Shown here piece after piece: positions 35,869-44,100 of a stretch of DNA of 64,000 bases; positions within the stretch are counted from its first letter, which is position 1, and every line of letters starts with the position of its first letter. The position numbers and the translations under genes are program-made. Under the pieces are notes generated by a model. The model saw only the letters and a program-made list of their open reading frames with translations. It did not search any database and was not told where the DNA came from. The DNA comes from Bacteroides propionicigenes (lineage in GTDB: Bacteria; Bacteroidota; Bacteroidia; Bacteroidales; Bacteroidaceae), in contig NZ_JAHBBW010000006.1 of the NCBI RefSeq assembly GCF_018390535.1, positions 62,001 to 126,000 on the forward strand, given 5' to 3'.

Positions 35869-36990
35869 TCAAAGTACTTTTTTAAAACGTTCCAAGAAGA
35901 GGTTCGCTTCGTCCATACTGAGGCACAGAGGCGGCAATAGGCGGAGTACGTTCGTGCCGCTCACCCCCGTAAACACGTGCTGCTCTTTCAGTAGCTTCAG
36001 GCGCAGTTCTTTGATAGGTTCTTCAAATTCAAGACCAATCATCAACCCGCGTCCGCGCACTTCTTTGATTTGCGGGAATTTCTTCAGTTCTTCCAACAGG
36101 TATGCGCCTGTTTTGGCGGCATTGGCTACGAGTTCTTCCTGCTCGATGACATCCAGTACGGCAAGCGCTGCGCTACAAGCCAGGTGGTTACCGCCGAAAG
36201 TCGTTCCAAGCTGTCCGTAGACAGGGGTGAACATCGGACTGATAAGTACGCCTGCCATCGGGAAGCCGTTTCCTATACCTTTGGCTACGGTGATGATGTC
36301 GGCTTTGATGCCGTTGTGCTGGTGGGCAAAGAACTTGCCGCTACGTCCGTAACCGCTCTGAATTTCATCCAGAACCAATATGGTGTTGTGTTTGGTACAG
36401 GTTTCGCGCAGGGCTTGCATAAACTCATCGGTCGGTAGCTGTATGCCGCCCACTCCCTGAATGCCTTCGATGATTACAGCGCATACATCGCCTTTTGCCA
36501 GTTCGGCTTTCATTGCCTCTATATCATTCAGCGGGAGATAGGTCACGTGTCCGCAGTCGTTGATAGGAGCGATGATTTTGGGGTTGTTGGTTACTTCTAC
36601 TGCCAATGAAGTCCGTCCGTGAAAAGCTTTTGAGAAAGATACCACGCGCGTCCGTCCGTTATAGAACGAAGCGAGTTTCAACGCATTCTCGTTGGCTTCG
36701 GCTCCGCTGTTGATAAGGAACAGGGAGTAATCGTCGTATCCGCAGGCCTTTCCCAACCGTTCTGCCAGTTGTTGTTGCAGTTTGTTGATAACGGAGTTGG
36801 AATAGAATCCGAGTGTGGCTACTTGTTTGCTGATAGTCTCTACGTAGTGCGGATGTGCATGTCCGATAGAGATTACTGCATGACCGCCGTAGAGGTCGAG
36901 GTATTCCGTACCTTTGTCGTCCCATACATGGCAGCCCTTTCCTTTGACAACATTAATGTCAAAAAGAGGATATACATCGAATAGTTTCAT
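35869..36990 (-). CDS. argD: N-acyl-ornithine aminotransferase
   Basis: PLP enzyme that converts N-acyl-glutamate semialdehyde to N-acyl-ornithine. The 373 residues show the class III pattern: VLDEIQSGYGRSGKFF, then the PLP Lys in TVAKGIGNGFP, and TFGGNHLAC. With the Pro90-type carbamoyltransferase nearby, the substrate is probably the N-succinyl form, an inference from pathway logic. Its ATG is only 3 bp from the terminal repeat of the element at 36994-37447, which now fills the argC-argD gap. Confidence 0.92.
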   Translation of the reverse strand: MKLFDVYPLFDINVVKGKGCHVWDDKGTEYLDLYGGHAVISIGHAHPHYVETISKQVATLGFYSNSVINKLQQQLAERLGKACGYDDYSLFLINSGAEANENALKLASFYNGRTRVVSFSKAFHGRTSLAVEVTNNPKIIAPINDCGHVTYLPLNDIEAMKAELAKGDVCAVIIEGIQGVGGIQLPTDEFMQALRETCTKHNTILVLDEIQSGYGRSGKFFAHQHNGIKADIITVAKGIGNGFPMAGVLISPMFTPVYGQLGTTFGGNHLACSAALAVLDVIEQEELVANAAKTGAYLLEELKKFPQIKEVRGRGLMIGLEFEEPIKELRLKLLKEQHVFTGVSGTNVLRLLPPLCLSMDEANLFLERFKKVL

Positions 36991-36993
36991 TTC

Positions 36994-37447
36994 AATGAAG
37001 AATTAAGAATGAGGAATGAAGAATTGGGGGAGAGTACAATCCTTCTATCCTGCATTCATGTTATTTTTAACTGTTTTGATTGAGGAGATGAGCAAAGCTA
37101 TCAGTTCTCCGCAATCGCTATCTATACTGTCGAACGAATTATTGGCGATGTAATCTGAGTCTTTTAGCAGATTCAGCCAATAATCCGTTTCGTTGGCTTC
37201 TTTCAGTGCAACACTTAACTTGTTAATGAAATCGGGGCGGCTTTGGGGAAACTCGGACTCTCGAACTAACGCTCCTATTGCCGTGCCTGAACGAAGAATT
37301 TGCTTACTCAAAATGAATTCTTGTTTATTCTCTCGCAAGAATTTTGTCATGCGTATTATCCTTAATGCAAATATATAGCTTTTGGAATGTAGCAGTGAGT
37401 CTGTTCTGTTACGTGAATTCTTCATTCTTCATTTTTCGTTCTTCATT
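36994..37447. mobile_element. Inverted-repeat element carrying a four-helix-bundle ORF
   Basis: A 32-bp left end at 36994-37025 and a right end at 37416-37447 are inverted copies matching at 28 of 32 positions, both built from GAAGAATTAAGAATGAAGAATT. They enclose one minus-strand ORF (37045-37425). The right end overlaps the argC stop codon, and the left end begins 3 bp from the argD start codon. I could not find a clear target-site duplication. Related short copies lie at 17176-17267 and 39841-39914. Mobility is inferred. Confidence 0.65.
37045..37425 (-). CDS. Four-helix-bundle protein (S23/IVP family)
   Basis: A 126-residue protein with the family pattern KSYIFALRIIRMTKFL, then SKQILRSGTAIGALVRE (core RSGTAIG), LSVALKEANETDYWL and a C-terminal helix with CGELIALLISSIKTVK. 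Relatives are encoded in intervening sequences of bacterial 23S rRNA genes, and a similar fold is the Avd accessory protein of diversity-generating retroelements. No enzymatic function is known. The start codon lies within the right terminal repeat, and an in-frame stop just upstream sets this start. It is translated within an arginine operon transcript. Confidence 0.82.
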   Translation of the reverse strand: MKNSRNRTDSLLHSKSYIFALRIIRMTKFLRENKQEFILSKQILRSGTAIGALVRESEFPQSRPDFINKLSVALKEANETDYWLNLLKDSDYIANNSFDSIDSDCGELIALLISSIKTVKNNMNAG

Positions 37448-38414
37448 AAAAAGCGCTGGGTTTCAGCTTGAGTCCGACCGTTTCTTCCAAATTGAACATC
37501 AGGTTCATGTTGTGTACGGCTTGGCCGCTGGCCCCTTTCAGCAAGTTGTCTATGCAGGAGATGATAAGAAGCTTGTCACCATGCTTTTCCAAATGGATAA
37601 GGCATTTGTTGGTGTTGACAACTTGCTTCAAATCTATGTTCTTCTCGACGATATGCGTGAAGGAGTCTTTGGCGTAATACTCTTCGTACATACGGACAAT
37701 CTCTTCCAGCGCCACTTTGGTCTTTATCACGATAGTGGTAAAGATGCCGCGGGGAAAATCGCCGCGGTAGGGGATGAAATCAATATCCGAATCAAAGCTG
37801 TTCTGAAGCTGTTTGAGCGATTGCTTGATTTCGGGCACGTGCTGGTGCTCGAAAGCTTTGTACACACTCATGTTGTTGTTGCGCCAGCTGAAGTGGCTTG
37901 TCGCTCCCGGCTTGACGCCCGCACCAGTACTGCCGGTGATGGCATTCACCATAATATCATCGTTCAGCATCAGATGCTTGGCAAGCGGAAGCAATCCCAG
38001 CTGGATGCAGGTTGCGAAGCATCCGGGGTTGGCAACATGCTTTGCCGTGCAGGTGGCGCGGCGGTTCAATTCGGGCAGTCCGTAAATAAAGTCATGGTCA
38101 TCGCTTTTGATGCGATAGTCCATGGAGAGGTCGATTATCTTCAAGTCCTCCGGCAGGTTATGGCTTTCCATGAATTTCTTGGTGTCGCCATGTGCCGTGC
38201 AGAAGAAGAGCACATCAATCTCGTCCAACGGAAGCTCGTCGGTGAATACTAAATCCGTTTCTCCGTACAGTCCTTCGTGTACGTCGGTAATTTTGTTGCC
38301 GGCATTACTTGAGCTGTTGATGAATACGATTTCCGCTTCGGGATGGTTCAGCAACAGGCGTATCAGTTCGCCTGCCGTGTATCCGGCTCCGCCGATGATT
38401 CCTACTTTAATCAT
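37446..38414 (-). CDS. argC: N-acyl-gamma-glutamyl-phosphate reductase
   Basis: NADPH-dependent reduction of N-acyl-glutamyl phosphate in arginine synthesis. The 322 residues begin with VGIIGGAGYTAGELIRLL and contain the active-site Cys in HVANPGCFAT. The stop codon sits in the terminal repeat of the element that follows it. The start overlaps the pspC-like gene by 4 bp. Confidence 0.94.
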   Translation of the reverse strand: MIKVGIIGGAGYTAGELIRLLLNHPEAEIVFINSSSNAGNKITDVHEGLYGETDLVFTDELPLDEIDVLFFCTAHGDTKKFMESHNLPEDLKIIDLSMDYRIKSDDHDFIYGLPELNRRATCTAKHVANPGCFATCIQLGLLPLAKHLMLNDDIMVNAITGSTGAGVKPGATSHFSWRNNNMSVYKAFEHQHVPEIKQSLKQLQNSFDSDIDFIPYRGDFPRGIFTTIVIKTKVALEEIVRMYEEYYAKDSFTHIVEKNIDLKQVVNTNKCLIHLEKHGDKLLIISCIDNLLKGASGQAVHNMNLMFNLEETVGLKLKPSAF

Positions 38415-38608
38415 ATTGCAGTGTCTTTAGGTATGATGATACAGGCCAAGATGTAGAGCACGATTCCGGGAAACCCGGCAGTGAATATCGAGAGAAAGGC
38501 ATATCCCAAGCGTACCAGCGTAGGGTCCAGACCGAAGTATTTGGCGAGGCCGCTACATACACCGCCAAGCATTTTGTCGTTGACGGAACGTGTCAGTTTC
38601 TTTTCCAT
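38411..38608 (-). CDS. PspC-domain small membrane protein
   Basis: A protein of 65 residues with a PspC domain: MLGGVCSGLAKYFGLDPTLVRL, then a hydrophobic segment (about 35-58) ending IIPKD. PspC proteins act in envelope stress sensing in proteobacteria; short single-domain versions are of unknown role. It is inserted between argG (1 bp gap) and argC (4-bp overlap), so it is co-translated with arginine enzymes. Confidence 0.85.
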   Translation of the reverse strand: MEKKLTRSVNDKMLGGVCSGLAKYFGLDPTLVRLGYAFLSIFTAGFPGIVLYILACIIIPKDTAI

Positions 38609-38609
38609 A

Positions 38610-39824
38610 TCAGATGTTTTCTTTTTCGTCTTTGTGGTTTGAGTAATAGGCGCGCAGTGCGGTAGAGGTTACTTTGATGAAGCCTTTGGCATCTTCCGCA
38701 GTCCAGCCTTTCTGCATTTCGCCGTATTCGCCGAATTTGTTCTTTACGAGGTCGTCTTCACTCTCCACACCTACGGTAAAGAAGCTGAGCGGACGGAGTT
38801 CGAGAATGGCAGTGCCGTTTACGTTGCGCTGAGAAGACTCCAGCATGGCTTCAATATCGCGCATTACCGGTTCCAGATATTGGCTTTCGTGCAGGAACAT
38901 GCCGTACCAGTTGGCTACCTGGTCTTTCCAGTATTGCTGCCATTTGCTCAATGTGTATTTTTCAAGGAACTTGTGCGCACCGATAATAAGCATGGGAGCG
39001 GCAGCTTCAAAACCTACACGACCTTTGATGCCGATAATCGTATCGCCCACGTGCATATCACGGCCGATGCCGTAAGCCGCACCGATTTCCTCTACCTTCT
39101 GAATGGCTTTGATGGGGTCGTCAAACTTTTCATCGTTGATTGCTTTAAGTTCACCTTTCTCAAAGGTCAGGCGCAACTGCTCGCTGCCTTCTTTGGTGCA
39201 ATGTTTCAGGTAAGCGCTTTCAGGAAGTCCCTGTGCGGAGTCCAGAATTTCACCGCCGCAGATGGAAGTACCCCACAAGCCTACGTTATAGGAATATTTC
39301 AGTTTGGCGAAGTCGGCTGCAAAACCGTGTTTGTTCAGATAGTCTATCTCTTCCTGGCGGCTCAATGCCATGTCGCGTGTCAGGGTGATGATTTCCACGC
39401 CCGGAGCCATTACAAGGAAAGTCATGTCGAAGCGTATTTGGTCGTTGCCTGCACCGGTAGACCCATGTGCAATGGCATCTGCACCTATTTCGTTGGCATA
39501 GCGTGCAATGGCCAATGCCTGGAAGATACGTTCGGAACTTACGGATATGGGATAAGTGCCGTTACGCAATACGTTGCCGAATACCATGTATTTCAAACTC
39601 TTTTCGTAATATTCCTGCGTTACGTCCAAAGTGATATATTTTACAGCACCCAGTTTGTAGGCATTCTCTTCGTTAGTCTTCAATTGCTCGGGGCTGAAAC
39701 CACCGGTGTTGGCGCAAGCCGCATATACTTCGTATCCTCTCTCTTTGGCCAGATACATAACTGTGAATGAAGTGTCCAGACCGCCGCTGAATGCGACCAC
39801 TACTTTTTTCTTCTTTGCTTCCAT
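38610..39824 (-). CDS. argG: Argininosuccinate synthase
   Basis: Condenses citrulline and aspartate with ATP to give argininosuccinate. The 404 residues start with the PP-loop VVVAFSGGLDTSF, followed by AHGSTGAGNDQIRF and GLWGTSICGGE. Bacteroides forms of this protein tend to differ from E. coli ArgG in length, but all nucleotide-site motifs are present. It is preceded by the short repeat element at 39841-39914. Confidence 0.93.
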   Translation of the reverse strand: MEAKKKKVVVAFSGGLDTSFTVMYLAKERGYEVYAACANTGGFSPEQLKTNEENAYKLGAVKYITLDVTQEYYEKSLKYMVFGNVLRNGTYPISVSSERIFQALAIARYANEIGADAIAHGSTGAGNDQIRFDMTFLVMAPGVEIITLTRDMALSRQEEIDYLNKHGFAADFAKLKYSYNVGLWGTSICGGEILDSAQGLPESAYLKHCTKEGSEQLRLTFEKGELKAINDEKFDDPIKAIQKVEEIGAAYGIGRDMHVGDTIIGIKGRVGFEAAAPMLIIGAHKFLEKYTLSKWQQYWKDQVANWYGMFLHESQYLEPVMRDIEAMLESSQRNVNGTAILELRPLSFFTVGVESEDDLVKNKFGEYGEMQKGWTAEDAKGFIKVTSTALRAYYSNHKDEKENI

Positions 39825-39840
39825 AAGTTTTAAATTAAGA

Positions 39841-39914
39841 GTGAAGAATTAAGAATGAAGAATTTGGTTGCGCTTTATGCTGCATAGTAATTCTTCATTC
39901 TTAATTCTTCATTT
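39841..39914. repeat. Short inverted-repeat element upstream of argG
   Basis: The left arm at 39841-39864 and right arm at 39889-39912 are inverted copies differing at one of 24 positions, with a 24-bp interior beginning TGGTTGCGCT. The interior resembles that of the copy inside proB (GGGCTGCGCT). It fills most of the gap between the GNAT gene and argG and would form a strong hairpin in the operon mRNA. Confidence 0.85.
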
Positions 39915-39916
39915 AT

Positions 39917-40474
39917 TTATATTTTATCTTCTTCGTGTAATTTCGGGTCGTAGAGCATCGCCGTGCAAATGCAGAACTTCCGGTTTTTGGCTACTAATAT
40001 ATCGTGGTTGATGCAGCCTTCGCAACCTTTCCAAAAAGACTCGTCGTCTGTCAGTTCATTGAACGTAACCGGTACATAACCCAGTTCGGTATTCATCTTC
40101 ATGACGGCCGCTCCGCTGGTCAGACTGAAAATCTTGGCTTTGGGCCATCGCAGGCGTGCCAGGCGGAAAGAAGCCGTCTTAATGCGTTTTGCCAGCCCCA
40201 AGCCGCGGTAGTCGGGATGTACGATAAGTCCCGATGTAGCCACATATTGCTTGTTTCCCCAACTCTCGATGTAAGTGAAACCGGCAAATTCATCTCCGCA
40301 CAAAGCTATGATAGCTTTTCCTTCTTTCATTTTAGTCGCTACGTATTCATGTGTGCGTTCTGCGATGCCCGTTCCGCGTACCTTGGCAGCTTCTCGGATG
40401 GTATCCAAAATCTTATCCACGTAAACTTCATGTGAGGCATCAGCTACCATCACATCAATTTGTTTCGAATCCAT
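39917..40474 (-). CDS. GNAT-family acyltransferase in arginine operon
   Basis: A 185-residue GNAT-fold protein. The acetyl-CoA-binding segment reads VHPDYRGLGLAKRIK (motif A, R/Q-x-x-G-x-G/A form). A C-terminal Cys-containing part (WKGCEGCINHD) lies beyond it. As second gene of the operon between argR and argG it is a good candidate for the first step, N-acylation of glutamate, but no biochemical proof is visible. It could use succinyl-CoA, given the succinyl pathway indicated by ArgF'. Confidence 0.8.
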   Translation of the reverse strand: MDSKQIDVMVADASHEVYVDKILDTIREAAKVRGTGIAERTHEYVATKMKEGKAIIALCGDEFAGFTYIESWGNKQYVATSGLIVHPDYRGLGLAKRIKTASFRLARLRWPKAKIFSLTSGAAVMKMNTELGYVPVTFNELTDDESFWKGCEGCINHDILVAKNRKFCICTAMLYDPKLHEEDKI

Positions 40475-40508
40475 TTCTTTTATTTCGTTATATTATAGTT
40501 ATACTACC

Positions 40509-40982
40509 TTACTTCATGTTAGGAATGATTTGTGACAGAAAAACACGTACTTCCTCATGGGATGCAGCCTCGTGCAGAACCAGCATAATCGTATCGTCTC
40601 CCGCAATAGTGCCCAGTACGGCGGGGCATTCGCGGTTGTCGATGTCGTAGGCCATACTGCTGGCATAGCCCGGACGCGTGCGGATGACGGCAATATTCTT
40701 GGAGAAATGGAGTGAAACGAACCCGCTGGTCATCAGCATCTCGCTGGCGCTTTGGTCGTTGCTGCGTTTGTACATGATGTTGTTAGGCAGTACATATACA
40801 TATTTCCCGTTCATATTGGCGGCTTTGGCTACTTTCAGTTGTTTTAAGTCGCGTGACAAGGTGGCTTGCGTCAGTTCAAAGCCCTCTTTTCCCAAAGCCT
40901 GCAACAATTCTTCCTGAGAACTGATGTCTTTGCTTGAGATAATCATCTTGATGGCATCTAACCGATTGGCTTTCTTTTTCAT
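40509..40982 (-). CDS. argR: Arginine repressor
   Basis: Hexameric arginine-dependent regulator, 157 residues. The N-terminal winged helix (about 1-75) has SQEELLQALGKEGFELTQATLSRDLKQL, the ArgR pattern with its TLSRDL core. The C-terminal oligomerisation and arginine-binding domain contains GTIAGDDTIML. It is the first gene of the arginine operon and probably controls it, as expected for ArgR. Confidence 0.93.
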   Translation of the reverse strand: MKKKANRLDAIKMIISSKDISSQEELLQALGKEGFELTQATLSRDLKQLKVAKAANMNGKYVYVLPNNIMYKRSNDQSASEMLMTSGFVSLHFSKNIAVIRTRPGYASSMAYDIDNRECPAVLGTIAGDDTIMLVLHEAASHEEVRVFLSQIIPNMK

Positions 40983-41011
40983 GTTTCTGTATAATTATTC
41001 TTAGAACGGCG

Positions 41012-41019
41012 CAAAAATA
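41012..41019 (-). promoter_or_regulatory. Promoter of the arginine operon
   Basis: Minus-strand TATTTTTG fits TAnnTTTG, 29 bp before argR. Beyond it at 41081-41096 is the palindrome TATGCA-GGAA-TGCATA, which has the spacing of an ArgR half-site pair but only a loose match in sequence. Confidence 0.5.
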
Positions 41020-41115
41020 GGGAATATTTTGGAAAGAATATACGGAAAGAATGTTTTTTTATGCTTTTTATACAAATAGGTATGCAGGAATGCATAAAGT
41101 GTCGCTTTCCATTTA

Positions 41116-44100
41116 TCAGGGTTTCTCATTAGAAGGTCCTTCTTCCACTACTGAAGAATCTTTGGCTGTACCTTTTTGGTAGTGAGAGGGGGCTACTCCA
41201 AATTGCGCTTTAAAACATTTACTGAAGTAAAAAGGATCACTGATGCCCACTTGATAAGCTACTTCCGCCACAGTGGGATTATCTGGTGAAAGTAATAATT
41301 CAGCGGCTTTTTTCATGCGTACCATCCGTAAATATTCATTAGGAGAACAACCGGTCAACCCACGTAGTTTTTTATAAAAAACAGTACGTCCTAATCGCAT
41401 CAGTGCGGCAAACTCGTCAATGCTGAGTTCCGGACGGGAGAGATTCTGCTCGAGTACAAGATTCAAACGGTCGACAAACTCTTTGTCGCGGTCTGTTGTG
41501 CAAGTTTCCGGATATATGATACCGGGTTCATTGGAGTATTTTCTACGTAGTTTATCTCGCTGTTCTATCAATTTGAAGATACGTGCCAACAGTAATTTTA
41601 TGCTGAAAGGTTTCGCTATATAAGCATCTGCTCCGGCTTCAATTCCTTCCAAATGCTTTTCGGATGAACTTAAGGCTGTCAGCAAAATAATAGGTATATG
41701 GCTGGTAGTGAAATCCGATTTTAGTTTTTTTGTTAATTCAAATCCGGTCATACCCGGCATGAGTACATCACAGACTATCAGGTCGGCATCATAGGTACAT
41801 GCTTTCTTAAATCCGGATTTACCGTCTGCTTCTGTTTCTACCTCAAAAAAAGGAGAAAGTTCTTCTTGCAGGAAACTGCGGATATCATTATCGTCTTCTA
41901 TAACTAAAATTTTGCGTTTATCCTCTGTGATTAAAGCATTCTGTTGAATCTCATCCTGTTCGGATGGAGATATGTCGAGAGGATGAAAAACAAGACTGTC
42001 TTCTTCCTCTTTTAAAAGGGTATTTCCTGTTATTAAAAAATCTTTTTCTTCATAAACGGCTTTATCAGTGGGCAGATATATTGTAAAAATCGAGCCACCG
42101 CCTTCATTTTCTGAATATTCAATTTTTCCTTTGTGCACAAGAACTAATTCCTGAGACAAGTGAAGTCCTACTCCTATGCTGTTGCGTGAGAAGTTACTTT
42201 GCATGAAACGTTTGAATAGTTCTCCTCGTTTTTCTTTTGGTATACCTACCCCCGTATCCGATACTTGGATTTGCAGTTTTTTTTGTGTATTATCTATTGT
42301 GGCGAATAATATAATACGACCGCCCGAGGGTGTGTACTTAAATGCATTGGACAATAAATTATAGGTTACCTTATCTATATTACCTTTATCTATGAACATT
42401 TTGTAAGAGGGGATTGAAGGCTTAAACTGAAAGTCAATCTTTTTTTGTTCTGCCACATCTCTAAAACTGAGAAAGATTTCATAGAGAAAAGCCATCACAT
42501 CGGTTTCTTCCAATGAAAGCCCTAACTTATTATTTTGCATTTTTCTGAATTCCAGTAACTGATTGATTAGTCTCAGCATTCGGTTGGTATTTTTGTTCAT
42601 TGTTTGTAACGGACGTACCGCTTCCTGGGGTAAATGACTGATATGTTGCATTTTTTCCATCGCTCCCTGTATTAAAGTGAGGGGGGTACGGAATTCGTGG
42701 GATATATTGGTGAAAAATACTAATTTGTACTCTGTCAGTTGTTTTTCTACATTGATACGGTTGCGCAGAGTATTGATGTTGCGCATGACTCTGTAACTGA
42801 GATAAAGCAAAGTCAATGCGAGTAATGCATAACAGGAGAAAGCCCAATCCGTTTTCCAAAAGGGTGGGCGAATAATTATTCTTAATGTTGTTTCCCGTTC
42901 ATCCCAAGTACCGGTTTCATTCCGTACTTTTACGTGGAGTATGTAATTGCCCGGTTTGAGGTATTTGTAAGAGGCGAAATTAAGGGAAGAGGGAGTACTC
43001 CATTCCTTATCATAATTTTCAAGCTGGTACATATATTGGTGATGTCCGTTGCTTGAATAGTCGAATGTTGAGAAATAGATTTGGAACGAGTTTTGGAAAT
43101 GTTTGAGCCGGATTTCTTCGGAGTAAGATAATGATTGTATGAGTGGGGAGTCTTTTCCATTGGGAAGTACCTGTATTCCATTTATGTACAGATCAGTGAA
43201 AGCTACCGGTGCGGATGGAATACTACCTTGCATTTTTAGTGGATCAATAATGACAAGGCCATAGTTGGTACCGAATATTAGTTTTCCGTCTTCTTTTTTA
43301 TATGCACAGTTTTCACTATATGCATTACCTAACGTCTGCGAGGCGAACAGGTAATTGTTAAAGGAATGGCTTTCAACATTGAATTGCGATAATCCGTATT
43401 CTGTAGCAATCCATAGATGCCCTTTGTCGTCCTCAAGTATTGATTGAACGGTATTGTTTACGAGTCCGTCTTCGGTATCGAAACATTCATATCTCAGGTT
43501 GGCATAATTGTTTTCGGGAGAACATAATACTATTCCCATCCCTGATGTACCTGCCCAAATTCGTTTTTTACTATCTTGAAAAAGATAGATGATACTGTTA
43601 CTGCAGAATTTGCCGTTGGTGTGGCTGAATAAATGGTAGTTGTTAGGATTGCTAATCAGGGAATCTGGATGAAACAGGCAAATACCATTGCTGGTACCCA
43701 TCCAGAACATTCCATTTTCATCTTCAAGCAATGTTCGGATTTCACTTACTCCGTGTATGTATTGAAAGAAATGCTTAAATTTATATCGATTGTTAGAATC
43801 CGGTAAGGCAAGGTCTAATCCGCCGCCAAATGTCCCTATCCACATACGATTGTCTCTGTCCTTATGAAAAGTAAATACATTATTATTGGACAGACTATAA
43901 GGTTCGGAGTCACTGTGGCGATACCATTGGGAATCTATTTTAATTCCATCTCCTCGTGTTCCTAACCATATTTGCTCTTTGGAGTCCGATGCGATGGCAT
44001 ATATATTGGAACTGAAGTCTGTTTTCTGCACCATTTTCTCCAATGAGGGATTATACATATAGACCCCTCCCTTGCGTGTCCCTATTCCTATATTTCCATC

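Noticed and set aside
36994..37447. Classic insertion sequence
   Set aside because: No transposase motif such as DDE or HUH is encoded, and no target duplication could be found, so it is reported only as an inverted-repeat element.
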